A stretch of 64,000 nt of DNA from RI-231 sp041394905 (lineage in GTDB: Bacteria > Acidobacteriota > Terriglobia > Bryobacterales > UBA6623). The translations under genes were made by a program, and so were the position numbers. Positions 18,257 through 29,878 of the stretch are shown piece after piece. How positions within the stretch are numbered: position 1 is the first letter of the stretch; every line of letters starts with the position of its first letter. The stretch is from assembly GCA_041394905.1 (NCBI GenBank), contig JAWKHJ010000017.1, forward strand, positions 62,001-126,000, written 5' to 3'. Under the pieces are notes generated by a model that ran no database searches, was not told the origin of the DNA, and saw nothing but the letters and a program-made list of their open reading frames with translations.

Positions 18257-19768
18257 CTAGCCAAAGATCTTCTCCAGCCGCTTCTCCGAAGGCCTATGCC
18301 GCGCCGTCATCTTGCTTATCGCCAAATACGCCACAAATGACAACACAAACGCCGGAATCACCTCGTGTACGTCCTTCAGACCTTCCACGCGAAAGCGCAC
18401 GCCGAAGCGCCAAACGAGCGTCGTTGCCATGCCGATCAGCATCGACCAAAACGCTCCATGCCCGGTGCCCCATCTCAGATAAAGTCCTCCGAATAGCGCC
18501 GGAAAGCCCGCCGAGAACACCGCGCCTGAAAAACTCGTCATCTCCACCACGCCCGCCGGAGGATAGAGGGTCACCACGAAGACCACCGCCGAGTACCCAC
18601 GATCGCGACCTTGGTCCAACGGACGACGCGCTCGGGCTCATCGGCCGCCACACCGTCCAGATGTCGCCCACCGCCGCCGTGCCACGATCAGCATCACGGA
18701 CGCCAGCGACGACATGCCCGCCGCGAACAAACCCGTGATGCAGATCGCGCTCACCGCCTCGTTGTCGAACTTCGCCAACATGAAGCCCACGACCTCGTCG
18801 GTGTGATGGATCAGATACGCCGCCTCTTCCGCCGTCGCCATGCCGTGCACCAGCGCGCCCAGCCCCATCACACAGACCAGCGAGACGCCCAAGAAGACCG
18901 GCGTCCAAATCATCGCAAAGCGCATGCCCGCGGCGTTATCCACCGAATAGAATCGCACCAGGCAGCGCGGCTCGGAAATCTGCTTCATCCCCACCGACAA
19001 CCCGATGCCCAAGATGTAAGTGAACGACACCAACGAGCAAAACGTCACCAAGCCGTCGCCCATCGGCGCACCCGCCGCCGTCACGTGGTCCACGTTCGCG
19101 ATGCGCGTCATCAACTCGCCGACGCCGCCGGCGTAAAGAAACGGCACGGCCGCCATCAGCAGCGCTACGGCGAACATTACGATGCCTTGAATCGCGTCGG
19201 TCCACAGCACGCTGTACATGCCGCCCATCACGGTGTAGAGGCAAGTGAAGCCCAAGATCGCGAGCACGCCCCACGCGTAGGGGACGCCCAGCACCGTGTC
19301 GAGCAAATGCGCGCAACCCTTCGCGATGCCCGCCATGTACCAAAGCGTGGCGAACAAGATGACCAGCGCGGAGAGGATGCGCGTGGGCTTCGACAATGCG
19401 CTGTCATAGCGGTAGTCGAAGTAGTCCGGCACGGTCACCGAGTGCAGCCCGGCGGTCTGGTTGCGCAGCCGCGGCCCTAGCAGCAGCCACGAGACCATGC
19501 AAAAGATCGTCCAGAACACGCCCACCCAGGCCCAACTCAGTCCCGCCGCGAAGGCCTCCCCGGCTTGGCCGATGTAGGTGTTCGTGCTGGTGAACGTCGA
19601 GAAAAACGCGAGCGACACGACCCAGCCCGGCACGGACCGCTTGGCGACATAGTAGTCCGAAACTCCTCGTGAGGCGCGAGACTGGAAGTACCAGCCGACG
19701 CCCAGACATACGCCCAGGTAGATCGCGATCGCCAGCAACACCGGCCAATGCTCGCCCACCCAGCTCAT
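18257..19768 (-). CDS. Sodium:solute symporter (SSS family), frameshifted
   Basis: This is a multi-spanning Na+/solute cotransporter. The N-terminal 370 residues read cleanly from ATG 19768, with the SSS signature region around GQAGEAFAAGLSW and helix TM6 region SLVSFTYILGIGLSVGMKQ. Between about 18690 and 18600 the frame changes three times within 100 bases; fragments GDIWTVWRP, ERVVRWTKVAIVG and GYSAVVFVVTLYPP lie in successive frames. The last helices then read to TAG at 18257. ATG 19768 overlaps the stop of a 37-residue membrane protein (ATGA). The substrate may be malonate or another small acid, inferred only from the upstream MatB-like gene. Confidence 0.82.
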
Positions 19769-19878
19769 TGCTCGTCATCCTCGTCGCGAATGACGAACTT
19801 GCGCCGATGGACCAGCCAGGCGTTGAGCAACGCCAGGGCAAGAATGGCGAAATACGCCGCGGCTGTCAGGAAGTCCAT
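19765..19878 (-). CDS. 37-residue single-span membrane protein, symporter accessory candidate
   Basis: ATG 19878 opens a 37-codon frame starting MDFLTAAAYFAILALALLNA, followed by WLVHRRKFVI and an acidic tail ending EDDEQ. It is predicted to be one membrane helix with positive-inside charges after it. Its TGA overlaps the ATG of the sodium:solute symporter by four bases, and it starts 5 bases after the stop of the MatB-like gene. Position and topology fit the small accessory proteins found next to SSS symporters. Confidence 0.6.
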   Translation of the reverse strand: MDFLTAAAYFAILALALLNAWLVHRRKFVIRDEDDEQ

Positions 19879-19883
19879 CGCGG

Positions 19884-21368
19884 CTACCCGGCCTTCAGCA
19901 AATGCTTCTGGACCTTCCCCAGCGCATTGCGCGGCAGCGCATCCACCGCCACGAAATCCTTAGGGACCTTGAACGAAGCCAACCCCTCGCGGCACGCAGC
20001 TCCGAGCGCAGTCAGGTCACACCCCGGCTCGACCACCACGAACGCCAGCGGCCGCTCGCCCTTCAGGCGGTCCTCGACGCCCGTCACCGCCGCCTCACGC
20101 ACGCCGGGCAGCTTCGTCAGGAACTCCTCCACCTCGCGCGGGTAGACGTTGAAGCCGCCGGAGATGATGAGCTCCTTTCCCCTGCCCTGCAGCGTGATGT
20201 AGCCGTCCGGCGAGCGCATACCCAAGTCGCCGGAATGAAAGAAACCGTCGTCCGTGAACGCGTCCGCCGTCGCCTCTGGCCGCCGCCAGTAGCCTTTGAA
20301 GACGTTCGGTCCTTTGATCTGCACCTCGCCCGTCGCGCCGTCCGCGACCGCCGTGCCTGTTTCCGAGTCTCGGATCCGAATCTCGACGCCAGGAAGCGGC
20401 GGACCCACCGAACCTACCGGCGCTCGCCGTCGTAGGGGTTCGACGTGTTCATCATCGTCTCGCTCATCCCGTAACGCTCCAGGATGTCGTGCCCGAACAA
20501 CTCGCGAAAGCGCTCGAGCGTCGCCGCGGGCGGTGGCCGAGCCCGAGACAAACAGCCGCATGAAGCTGCCAATCTCGCGCGCGGCCTCCGGCGGCGTCTC
20601 GAGCAGGCGCTCGTACATCGTCGGCACGCCGAAAAACACCGTCGGGCGAAAATCGCGAAACTCGTCGAGAATCGTCTCCTTGCGAAAGCGGTCGAGCAGC
20701 CGCAAATCGTAGCCCAGCGCCAGCCACGTGTGCAGCCCGTTGCCCAGGCCGTGGACGTGGAACAGCGGCAAGCTCAGCAGCAAGCGGTCCTCCGGCGTCA
20801 TGCGCCAAGCCTCGATCAGGCTCAGCGCATTCGCCGCAAAGTTCGCCTGCGTCAGCATGGCGCCCTTGGGCCGCCCCGTCGTGCCCGAGGTGTAGACCAG
20901 CGCCGCCAAGTCCCCAGCATCCGGCGGCGCCTCGGGCGCTTGAGCCGAACAGTCTTCCGTCAGCAGGTCCAAGTCCTCTACGTGGATGCGCCGCACGTCG
21001 CCCAACAGCGGTTCGAGGATCGCGTCGGAAGCGCGGCTCGCGAACAGCACCGCGGCTCGGCGTCAGCCAGTATGTGGCCGATCTCTCCCGAGCGATAGAG
21101 GATGTTGATCGGCGTGAAGATGAAGCCGGCCTTCACCGCCGCCAAGTAGACGGTGATCAGCTCCAGGTCGGTTCTCGAGATAGACCGCGACGCGGTCGCC
21201 CGGCGCCAACCCTTCGCGCAACAGATAATCCGCCAAGCTGTTCGACACGGCGTCGAGCTCGCCGAACGTCCGCGCCTCGCCGGCAAACTCGAAGCCCGCG
21301 CGCGCAGCCCGCCCCACGAGCGACGGCTGGAAAAGATCAGGAAGATTCGGTAGCGCCAAGCCGTCCAT
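19884..21368 (-). CDS. matB: MatB-like malonyl-CoA synthetase (AMP-forming), frameshifted
   Basis: This acyl-adenylating enzyme would activate a dicarboxylate, probably malonate, to its CoA thioester. Motifs are YTSGTTGRPKGAML (P-loop), PNVFKGYWRRPEATADAF, the hinge GRGKELIISGGFNVYPREVE, and C-terminal LPRNALGKVQK (adenylation Lys). YGMSETMMNTSNPYDGE, nearly identical to the MatB substrate-pocket segment, appears in a second frame near 20430-20470. Frame changes occur at about 21180, 21060, 20540 and 20430; the rest is well conserved. The start is ATG 21368. It heads a probable operon with the small membrane protein and the symporter. Confidence 0.78.
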
Positions 21369-21398
21369 ACTACTGGACTTGCGACGGAGAATGCCCGC

Positions 21399-23111
21399 TC
21401 ACCTCAGCTCAAACTCGACCTTGCCCAGCGCACCGTAGTCCGCCACATACGTCCCCTCCTGCGCCGCCCCCACCGGACCGATCGCGCCGGAGAGGATGAT
21501 GTCGCCTTCGTGGATGACGCCGCCGTTGTCGATCACCTGGTTGATCAACGTCATCAGGTTCTGCCACTGGCCGCCCTTGGTCGCGGCGCTTGTGGTCTCG
21601 CTCACCTCGCGTCCATCCCGCGCAAGGCGAATCGGCAGCTTTGCCAAGTCCACCTTGTCGGGATGATGCTCGGCGCCGAGCACGATGCGCGTCTCTCCGC
21701 CGCAGTTGGCCGCCACCATGTCCACCGCCGACGGTGCGCGGCTGGTGCGCTTAGCCAGGTCCGAAGGCAGCTCGATCGCAGGGATCACATGCTGCGTCGC
21801 CGTCTGCGCTTCGCCCGCATCTTCGATGCGCGTCGGAATGTCGACCCCCATCACGTAAGCCAGCTCCGTCTCGACCACGCCGTTGGGGTCGAGCGCCAGG
21901 CCCTTCGTCTCCGCTGCCTTGTGCACCGCCGGCGCGAACAGCGCGCAGTAAAGCGGCCCGTTGATCTTCATCGCCTTCTGCGCGGCGGCGCTGCTGGCAG
22001 CGCCCTTGTATCCCACGATCCTCTCGTCCGCATAGACCCGCGCGATCACGCGCTTCTGCGAAGCGTAGGCGTCAGCCATCGACGCCTTGTTTTCAGCCTC
22101 CGTCAGCAGTGGCAGCTTTGCCGCCTTGCCGCGTAGCGCCTCACTCAGCTCGGATGCATACGAGCGCACATATCTGGCGTCCAGAAAACCGAGAGAGCGC
22201 ATCCACGCCGTCGCAAGCCGCGGCCAAGCTGTCAGCGGCAGCCCGCCCTTGCGCACGCCGAACCCGTGCGCGCCGTCCTGAAAAACGTGCAACTCCGCCG
22301 GCGCATTGCGCTTGCGCATCTCCGCCAGCATCAGGATGCTATTGAACGACGCGTCCGGGAATGCGTGCGCAAAAAACATCGGCGGCGTCTGCGCATTGAT
22401 GCGCTCCAGAATGTCCTGGCGCACCGCCGGCTCCTGTCCGCGGAACCCAAACGCCAACCCGCCCGGATAGATGTTCATCATGAACGCCGGCCGCGTCGGG
22501 TGGTCGTCCACCGCATCGATGGGAGGATACTGCCCCTCCTCCTCGCCCAGCAGCGAGAGCCACGTGCCGATCTCCGCGCCGGCCGAAAACCCGATCGCGC
22601 CCAGCCCTTCCGGGTCCACGCCAAACTCCTTCGCCCGCGACCGCACGATGCGGATCGCCCGCTGCGCGTCCTGCACGCCCGCCTTCCAGCGCTCGCGCGG
22701 GTTGTCGCCCCGCGGCGGCACGCGATACTTCACCAGGAACGCAGCCACTCCCTGGCTGTTGAGCCACTCGGCGATCTCATAGCCCTCGTGCTCGATGGCC
22801 AGCCGCACCAAACCACCGCCCGGGAACACCATCACGCCCGCGCCCGTCGCCTTGGCCGGGTCGGGCGGAAACACCGACACCGTGGGCGTCGTCACGTTAG
22901 TGATCTGGTAAAACGGCCGGCGCCGCTCGACCAGCATGATCTCCGGCCCGACGTCGCCCGTCTCGCCAGGCGGCTTGCCCGGCCACAGTTCGATCACTTC
23001 TTTGGGTTTGTAGTCCGGCGGCGGGACCGGCGCGCCAGGGTCATCCTGCGCGGCGAGCGGAAATATGGTCAGCGCGGAAAGGCAGAGGCAGGCGAGGAAG
23101 CGTCGAGGCAT
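21399..23111 (-). CDS. Exported fusion: alpha/beta-hydrolase esterase + 2-keto-4-pentenoate hydratase-like domain
   Basis: This intact 570-residue protein has a signal peptide (MPRRFLACLCLSALTIFPLAAQ) and two domains. Residues about 25-305 form an acetylesterase-like alpha/beta hydrolase with oxyanion motif PGGG, nucleophile elbow GFSAGAE and catalytic His in DGAHGFG. Residues about 315-570 resemble the MhpD/FAH-fold hydratases: RIVGYKGAA, metal-ligand ETELAYVMG, ANCGGETRIVLG and the late DIILSGAIGP. Each domain has its expected length. I know of no standard pathway needing this secreted pairing, so the combined function is open. Confidence 0.8.
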   Translation of the reverse strand: MPRRFLACLCLSALTIFPLAAQDDPGAPVPPPDYKPKEVIELWPGKPPGETGDVGPEIMLVERRRPFYQITNVTTPTVSVFPPDPAKATGAGVMVFPGGGLVRLAIEHEGYEIAEWLNSQGVAAFLVKYRVPPRGDNPRERWKAGVQDAQRAIRIVRSRAKEFGVDPEGLGAIGFSAGAEIGTWLSLLGEEEGQYPPIDAVDDHPTRPAFMMNIYPGGLAFGFRGQEPAVRQDILERINAQTPPMFFAHAFPDASFNSILMLAEMRKRNAPAELHVFQDGAHGFGVRKGGLPLTAWPRLATAWMRSLGFLDARYVRSYASELSEALRGKAAKLPLLTEAENKASMADAYASQKRVIARVYADERIVGYKGAASSAAAQKAMKINGPLYCALFAPAVHKAAETKGLALDPNGVVETELAYVMGVDIPTRIEDAGEAQTATQHVIPAIELPSDLAKRTSRAPSAVDMVAANCGGETRIVLGAEHHPDKVDLAKLPIRLARDGREVSETTSAATKGGQWQNLMTLINQVIDNGGVIHEGDIILSGAIGPVGAAQEGTYVADYGALGKVEFELR

Positions 23112-23134
23112 CGCACCGCCTAGTGTAATCTCTG

Positions 23135-23515
23135 TCAGAATTCCGCGTGCCGCTCATAGGTCTGCTGCGCCGGCCCGCGCTCCCGTGTCGTCCACAGCAG
23201 AACCGCCCCGCAGCTCACCAGCCCGAACACCCACGCCAGTAGCGGCTGCATGTACTCCAGGCTGCTCGGCGGCGTCAGCCACACGATTTCCGCCAGGTAG
23301 GCCAGCCCGACCACTGTCGCCAAGCCATAGCCTAGCCGCGTCGAGCGCCACGACAGCGCCGCCGCCAAGAGCCCCGCGATGAGCATCAGCGCTGTCACCA
23401 CGCTCATCCCGATATAGAGCTCCAGCTGCCACCAGCTCAGCAAGCCGATGCACGCCGTCACCACGAATTGCAGGAAAGGTTTCACCACGTCGCGCTCACC
23501 ACCATCCGGTACCAT
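23135..23515 (-). CDS. Small polytopic membrane protein, unknown function
   Basis: This protein of up to 126 residues has four predicted membrane helices (around FVVTACIGLLSW, SVVTALMLIAGLLAAAL, GLATVVGLAYLAEIVWL and LLAWVFGLVSCGAVLLW). It has a charged C-terminus. ATG 23515 or GTG 23485 could be the start; the latter places the first helix nearer the N-terminus. It diverges from the aldo/keto reductase gene at 23522. No family is recognised. Confidence 0.55.
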   Translation of the reverse strand: MVPDGGERDVVKPFLQFVVTACIGLLSWWQLELYIGMSVVTALMLIAGLLAAALSWRSTRLGYGLATVVGLAYLAEIVWLTPPSSLEYMQPLLAWVFGLVSCGAVLLWTTRERGPAQQTYERHAEF

Positions 23516-23521
23516 GAACGC

Positions 23522-24655
23522 ATGATTTCCGAGTCCAACCGCCGCGAGTTTCTCACGTTAGCGGGCTCCGCCGCCCTCGCCGCCGGCCTGGCGCGTAAGG
23601 CCGACGCTGCTGGTTCTCCAGCCGGAGAGTGGCGCAACAAGCGTCCTGACCTCTCTTATCGGCGCCTGGGCCGCACCAATATGATGATCTCGGAAATCAT
23701 TTGCGGCGGAAACACCATCTCCCCCACAAACTACCAGCACGTCGTTGCTGCGTTTGACATGGGGCTCAACTTCTTCGATACAGCGGCGGCCTACGGCAAC
23801 GATAAAAGCGACCGGCTACGCAAAGCGCTCAAGGAAGTCGGCCGCCAGAATGTCTTCCTCACCTCTAAGGCCAGCCCCTGGGTCGGCGAGCGGAACGCGG
23901 CGCTCAAGAAGATCTTCGAGTCGCTGCCTGAGGCCGAGCAAAAAGAAGCTCACGATGACCCACGAAGGCTGCCGAGCGCCAACTCGACGAAGACTACCTC
24001 TGCAACTACTTCGGCGGACAACAGCCCGCCCTCGAAGCCTCCGTCCTCGCCAACGTCGTCGAAAAGAGTGGCTCGAAAGTCGATCGCCCGCGCCTGTACA
24101 AACAAACCGTCATCGACTCCCTCAACGCCAGCCTCAAACGCCTCGAAACCGACCACGTGGACATCCTCATGTGTCCGCACGCGGCCAACAGCTGCATGAG
24201 GGTGCATGACTTCCCCGAGGTTTTCCGAAGCCTTCGAGCAACTGAAGAAGGACGGCAAGGCGCGCTATCTCCGGCGCGAGCGGACACAGCGATCCGGCGG
24301 GCGTCATCTCCGGCGCGGTCGACTCCGGCCGCTACGACGCGGTCATGGTCGCCTACAACATCGTCAACGGGCGCTACCTCGACAAGGCGCTCGACAAAGC
24401 CAAGCAGGCCGACATGGGCGTGATCGCCATGAAGGTCGCGCGCCCGGTCAACCACGGCGCAACAACGGCCAGCCCAACGACCCGCGCCGCATCGCCATGG
24501 TCGAAAAGTGGATGCCCGATACGAACCTCCACGTCGCGCAGAAGTGCTACCTGTGGGCTCTCTCCAGCGGACGACCCGGATCGCCGCCTGCAAGCTGAGA
24601 TGGTCAACCTCGACCTGTCAAGATGAACGTCCCACTGGCGAGCGCCAAGGCCTAG
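23522..24655 (+). CDS. Aldo/keto reductase with Tat-type signal, frameshifted
   Basis: This NAD(P)-dependent oxidoreductase belongs to the acidobacterial exported aldo/keto reductase group. ATG 23522 starts ISESNRREFLTLAGSAALAAG, a twin-arginine signal. YRRLGRTNMMISEI, the catalytic Asp/Tyr segment NFFDTAAAYGN, and Lys in VFLTSKASPW read in the first frame. From about 23955 onward the sequence continues in alternating frames, with the catalytic His region VDILMCPHAANS, then MVAYNIVNGRYLDKAL and DMGVIAMKVARP. About six indels are needed. It ends at TAG 24653-24655, sharing CTAG with the stop of the convergent AraC gene. Confidence 0.75.
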
Positions 24656-25500
24656 CTGGACGGCTGGCCCGCCACCGGAACCCAAATCTCCAAACCCGCC
24701 GTCACGTCATCGGATCGAACTCTTCGCCGTAGCGCTCGAACGCCGGCCCTTCCGCGGCAGTACAACCCGCTTCGGAGATCCATCGCTCCCAGATCGCCTG
24801 CCAAGTTTGTGCGATCAAAGCCGTGACCACGATGCGGAAACACCGCATAGGTCTGCGGCGGAGTGCGCAGCTCCGCAAACTCCTTCGGCTCGGCAGGAAA
24901 CGCGCAAACCTCGACCGCGCACATGTAGTCATACGATCCGCGTCGAGTTGTAGATCGCGCCAGGCTGCCCGTCAGGCCTTCTCGATGTGGCCGATGCTTA
25001 GCGCCCGAACTCGCGCCACTGCACCAGGAATGCCCAGGTCGCCGGCGGCGCTGCAAGGCGGCTGAGCCCGAACAGCAAGCTCGTCCGTTTTCGATGCGGG
25101 CGGCCTCAAGAAAGCGTGGACGTGGGTGTGTGCATGGAAGAGCCTCTAGAAGCTTGGGGCGCTCCGGCAGGTAACTCACGAAACGCCTCTCCGGCGAGAT
25201 GCCGAAACGCGCTGGCGAAAAGCCCGCGTGAACGCTTCGTGTGAACCGTATCCGGCCTCGATTGCAGCCGTGAGGATGTCCTGAGCGCCGTCCGCCAAAA
25301 CCCGCGCCGCCTCGCTCAACCGTCGCGCCCGGGCGTAGGCGGCGAGCGACATGCCCATCGCTACGCTGAACGCCCGCAGGAAGATGGAACCGCGGACGCC
25401 GACCGACTGCGCCACCGCATCAAGGCTCACGTCATCCCGCAGATGACTCTCCGTGTACCAGACCGCGCCCGCCGCTCAAGCTCAAACTGGAGATCAGGAT
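24652..25500 (-). CDS. AraC-family regulator with GyrI-like effector domain, frameshifted
   Basis: The N-terminal part has two AraC helix-turn-helix units: YTESHLRDDVSLDAVAQS at about 25420-25470 and, later, AAIEAGYGSHEAFTRAFRQ. The C-terminal part resembles the GyrI/SOUL effector-binding domain of Rob-type regulators: TWQAIWERWISEAG, GPAFERYGEEFDP and LEIWVPV before the stop. At least five frame changes are needed to join the fragments. The start lies near 25500 and could not be fixed. It may control the convergent aldo/keto reductase or the upstream dehydrogenase-subunit gene; this is inference only. Confidence 0.62.
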
Positions 25501-25542
25501 AGAGAGGGCGCGGCGATGCGCGCTTGACAATTCTTGCTGGCG

Positions 25543-26058
25543 TCAGCCCTGCTGATGTTCAGGTATTGTGCAACCTTCGAAGGCCGTCAGGGCCGTATTG
25601 CCCTGGTACTCGAGCTCTTGGTGGATGCCGATCACGGGTGTAATAGCCGTCGATCGTCATGCGCTTGAGGATGCGAAAGAAGCGCTCGAGCTCGTATTCG
25701 TCGGCTCCAGCTCGTTCTGGCCATGCGCAACGACGGCCTCCTGCTCAACCTCGCTGCTCTCGACAAACGCCCGCCGATGCTGCCGCTGGGCTTCCTCGTC
25801 AGGCGGCTTCGAGCCCCCGCCATAAACAACGCTTACCGCCTCCGGGCCTCAGCTCACCATCACATCCACAAAGCGATTGACCAGCGCGGCCGACGCCTGG
25901 CGCATGCTCGTCGCCGGAATCAGAATCTCTGTAAGACGATCGAGAGCCGTCATCTCCTCGGGTGAGAAGAAGAGCGGCTGATAGTCATTGTCTTGCGGTT
26001 GGGCCGCCGGAACGAGAAAGCCGGCGGAAATGAGCTTGAGGATGACGCGGCGTTGCAT
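25543..26058 (-). CDS. Gluconate 2-dehydrogenase subunit 3-like protein, frameshifted
   Basis: The N-terminus from ATG 26058 reads MQRRVILKLISAGFLVPAA (export signal), then LFFSPEEMTALDRLTEILIPAT and ALVNRFVDVMV. These are features of the small subunit 3 of membrane-bound gluconate/GMC-type dehydrogenases. The C-terminus in another frame reads LKRMTIDGYYT, IGIHQELEYQGNT and FEGCTIPEHQQG before the stop at 25543, matching the family end. About three indels separate the pieces. The large GMC flavoprotein partner is not encoded next to it here. Confidence 0.68.
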
Positions 26059-26096
26059 GGACCTATCCGCAGGAGTATACAACGCTGCGCGCGGCG

Positions 26097-26528
26097 CTAC
26101 TGTGACTTCGTCTTCGGCCCGCTGCGCGACGCCTTGTTCGCTGCACGAGGCCGCTCCGGCAACCTTGTCGATACCGGCACCAGCGACGTTGACAAGTTGT
26201 CCGTCGCTTCCTTCGGCACTTTCCCCAAATTGCGGTTCACGTACGCCACAAACTCCTGCATCTGCGCCTGCATCTCTTCCATCTTGTTGCGCATGTTCAG
26301 GATGATCTCGACTCCCGCCAAGTTCACGCCCAGGTCCCGAGTGAGCGACAAGATCACGTCCAGCCGTTCCATGTCCTCCTCGGTGTACATGCGCGTGTTG
26401 CCTTCCGTGCGAGACGGCTTGAGTAATCCCTCCCGCTCGTAGAGGCGCAGCGTCTGAGGATGGATGCTGAACTGCTCAGCGACCACCGAGATCGTATAGG
26501 CTCCCTGCGTCCGTTTTCGCCTAGCCAT
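26097..26528 (-). CDS. hspR: HspR-type MerR-family heat-shock repressor
   Basis: This is a MerR-like regulator of about 143 residues. The HTH is AYTISVVAEQFSIHPQTLRLYEREGL in two adjoining parts, followed by the wing GNTRMYTEEDMERL. After a long helix (IILNMRNKMEEMQAQMQEF) comes a low-complexity tail. The ATG at 26528 overlaps the dnaJ stop as TGATG. The dnaK-dnaJ-hspR order and translational coupling are classic for HspR, which represses this operon when DnaK is free. It is intact. Confidence 0.85.
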   Translation of the reverse strand: MARRKRTQGAYTISVVAEQFSIHPQTLRLYEREGLLKPSRTEGNTRMYTEEDMERLDVILSLTRDLGVNLAGVEIILNMRNKMEEMQAQMQEFVAYVNRNLGKVPKEATDNLSTSLVPVSTRLPERPRAANKASRSGPKTKSQ

Positions 26529-27742
26529 CAATCCACCTGCTCGAACAGGTTTTTGCGCGGATCTTCGGGATTCAACTTCGTGAATTCCCGCATCAGCTCC
26601 TTCGTATTCTCGTCCGGAATCGGCGGAACCACGATCTGAACTTCGATGTACTGATCCCCGCGCTGGTTGGTCCGCCGATTGAGTACGCCGCGCTCGCGCA
26701 AGCGGAAGGTTTTGCCCGAGCTCGTGGCCGGCGGAATCTTGAGCAACGCTCTTCCGTCGATCGTTGGGATCTCGATCTTAGCACCGAGGATCGCCTCGGC
26801 CGGAGTGATCGGAGCCTTCACGCGGATGTCGTCGCCTTCACGCTTGAACAAGCGATGCTCGCCCACGCGCGTGATGATGTACAAGTCGCCCGAAGGTGCG
26901 CCCATCGCCCCCGCGTTGCCCTTGCCCGGCACGCGCAACCGCGAACCGTTCTGTGCGCCGGGAGGGATGCGCACCTCAACCTGTTCGGTCTTGGCAATCC
27001 GGCCTTCGCCCGAGCACGCCGGGCACGAGTTGCGCACCTGCCCCTTACCGCCGCAACGTGGACACGTCAGGTTGAACTTCATCGCCCCGACTGTCTGGTT
27101 CACCTGTCCTTTGCCTTCGCACTCGGGGCAAACCATCGGCCCAGAGCTGATCGCGCCCGAGCCGCCGCACTGCGCGCAGTTCTCGTAGCGCTGGATGTTC
27201 AGCCGTAGGCTCGTGCCGCGGATCGCGTCCCAAAAACTGATGTCGGCTGTGTACTCGAGGTCTTCGCCGGCCTTGGGTTGCGGACGCGCGCGTCCGCTCT
27301 CGGCGGACTTGAAGAACTGGGAAAACAGATCGCTGAAGCCGCCTCCGCCAGCCGCGCCGCCGCCGGCGAATCCGCCGCCCGAGCGGCCCTGCCCGCGCGC
27401 GCCGCCCGCCTGCTGGGCGTACTCGGAAAAGTCGAATCCGGAGAAGTCGAAACCTCCCGGATGCGTTCCGCCGCCACCGCCCGGTTGCGGCCCCGCTCCA
27501 GGGAATCCTCCGGGCGAGTAGAAGCCGTACTGGTCGTACATTTTCCGCTTCTTCTCGTCGCCGAGAATCTCGTTCGCTTCCTGAACTTCCTTGAATTTGT
27601 CTTCAGCGGTCTTGTCCCCCGGATTGACGTCGGGGTGATACTTGCGGGCGAGACGGCGATAAGCCTTACGGATATCATCCTGCGTCGCCGAGCGCTTTAC
27701 GCCCAGCGTCTTGTAATAGTCCTTGTTCTCGCCAGTGGCCAT
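26528..27742 (-). CDS. dnaJ: Chaperone DnaJ (type I with zinc finger)
   Basis: This 404-residue Hsp40 stimulates DnaK ATPase and delivers substrates. The J-domain at residues about 8-72 contains the HPD motif in KYHPDVNPGD. A long Gly/Phe-rich linker follows (residues about 75-145). Four zinc-binding repeats are intact: CAQCGGSG, CPECEGKG, CPRCGGKG and CPACSGEG. The C-terminal substrate-binding domain includes VRIPPGAQNGSRLRV. It is separated from dnaK by 111 bases containing strong hairpins, and its stop overlaps hspR. Confidence 0.95.
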   Translation of the reverse strand: MATGENKDYYKTLGVKRSATQDDIRKAYRRLARKYHPDVNPGDKTAEDKFKEVQEANEILGDEKKRKMYDQYGFYSPGGFPGAGPQPGGGGGTHPGGFDFSGFDFSEYAQQAGGARGQGRSGGGFAGGGAAGGGGFSDLFSQFFKSAESGRARPQPKAGEDLEYTADISFWDAIRGTSLRLNIQRYENCAQCGGSGAISSGPMVCPECEGKGQVNQTVGAMKFNLTCPRCGGKGQVRNSCPACSGEGRIAKTEQVEVRIPPGAQNGSRLRVPGKGNAGAMGAPSGDLYIITRVGEHRLFKREGDDIRVKAPITPAEAILGAKIEIPTIDGRALLKIPPATSSGKTFRLRERGVLNRRTNQRGDQYIEVQIVVPPIPDENTKELMREFTKLNPEDPRKNLFEQVD

Positions 27743-27778
27743 TCTCGTCTACTTTCGTCCGGCTTGGAATGCGGGAAT

Positions 27779-27848
27779 GCGGGTGCGGTACCCGCGACAG
27801 GAGGGTGACCGGGGACGCCGCCGGATCTGTTGGCGTCCCCGGCCCTCC
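27779..27848 (-). promoter_or_regulatory. Tandem hairpins between dnaK and dnaJ
   Basis: Two hairpins lie 5 bases after the dnaK stop. The larger pairs 27809-27819 with 27832-27842 perfectly (11 bp, arms CCGGGGACGCC/GGCGTCCCCGG). It extends past a three-base bulge with GGAGGG (27800-27805) pairing with CCCTCC (27843-27848). The second pairs GCGGGT (27779-27784) with ACCCGC (27790-27795). No T tract follows on the minus strand, so this looks like an mRNA processing, stability or attenuation element rather than a full terminator. Confidence 0.65.
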
Positions 27849-27853
27849 GCTCG

Positions 27854-29779
<1,926 letters not shown>

Positions 29780-29878
29780 TTCGAATCTATTCCTCCTCGC
29801 CCGCCGCCGCAGGTTCCGGGCGCGGGTGCAAACATTGCGAACCGAGTGTGTCTGCGAAGCGTACCTTAGTTCACTTTG

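Noticed and set aside
27340..27520. GC-rich low-complexity region
   Set aside because: It is the Gly/Phe linker of DnaJ.
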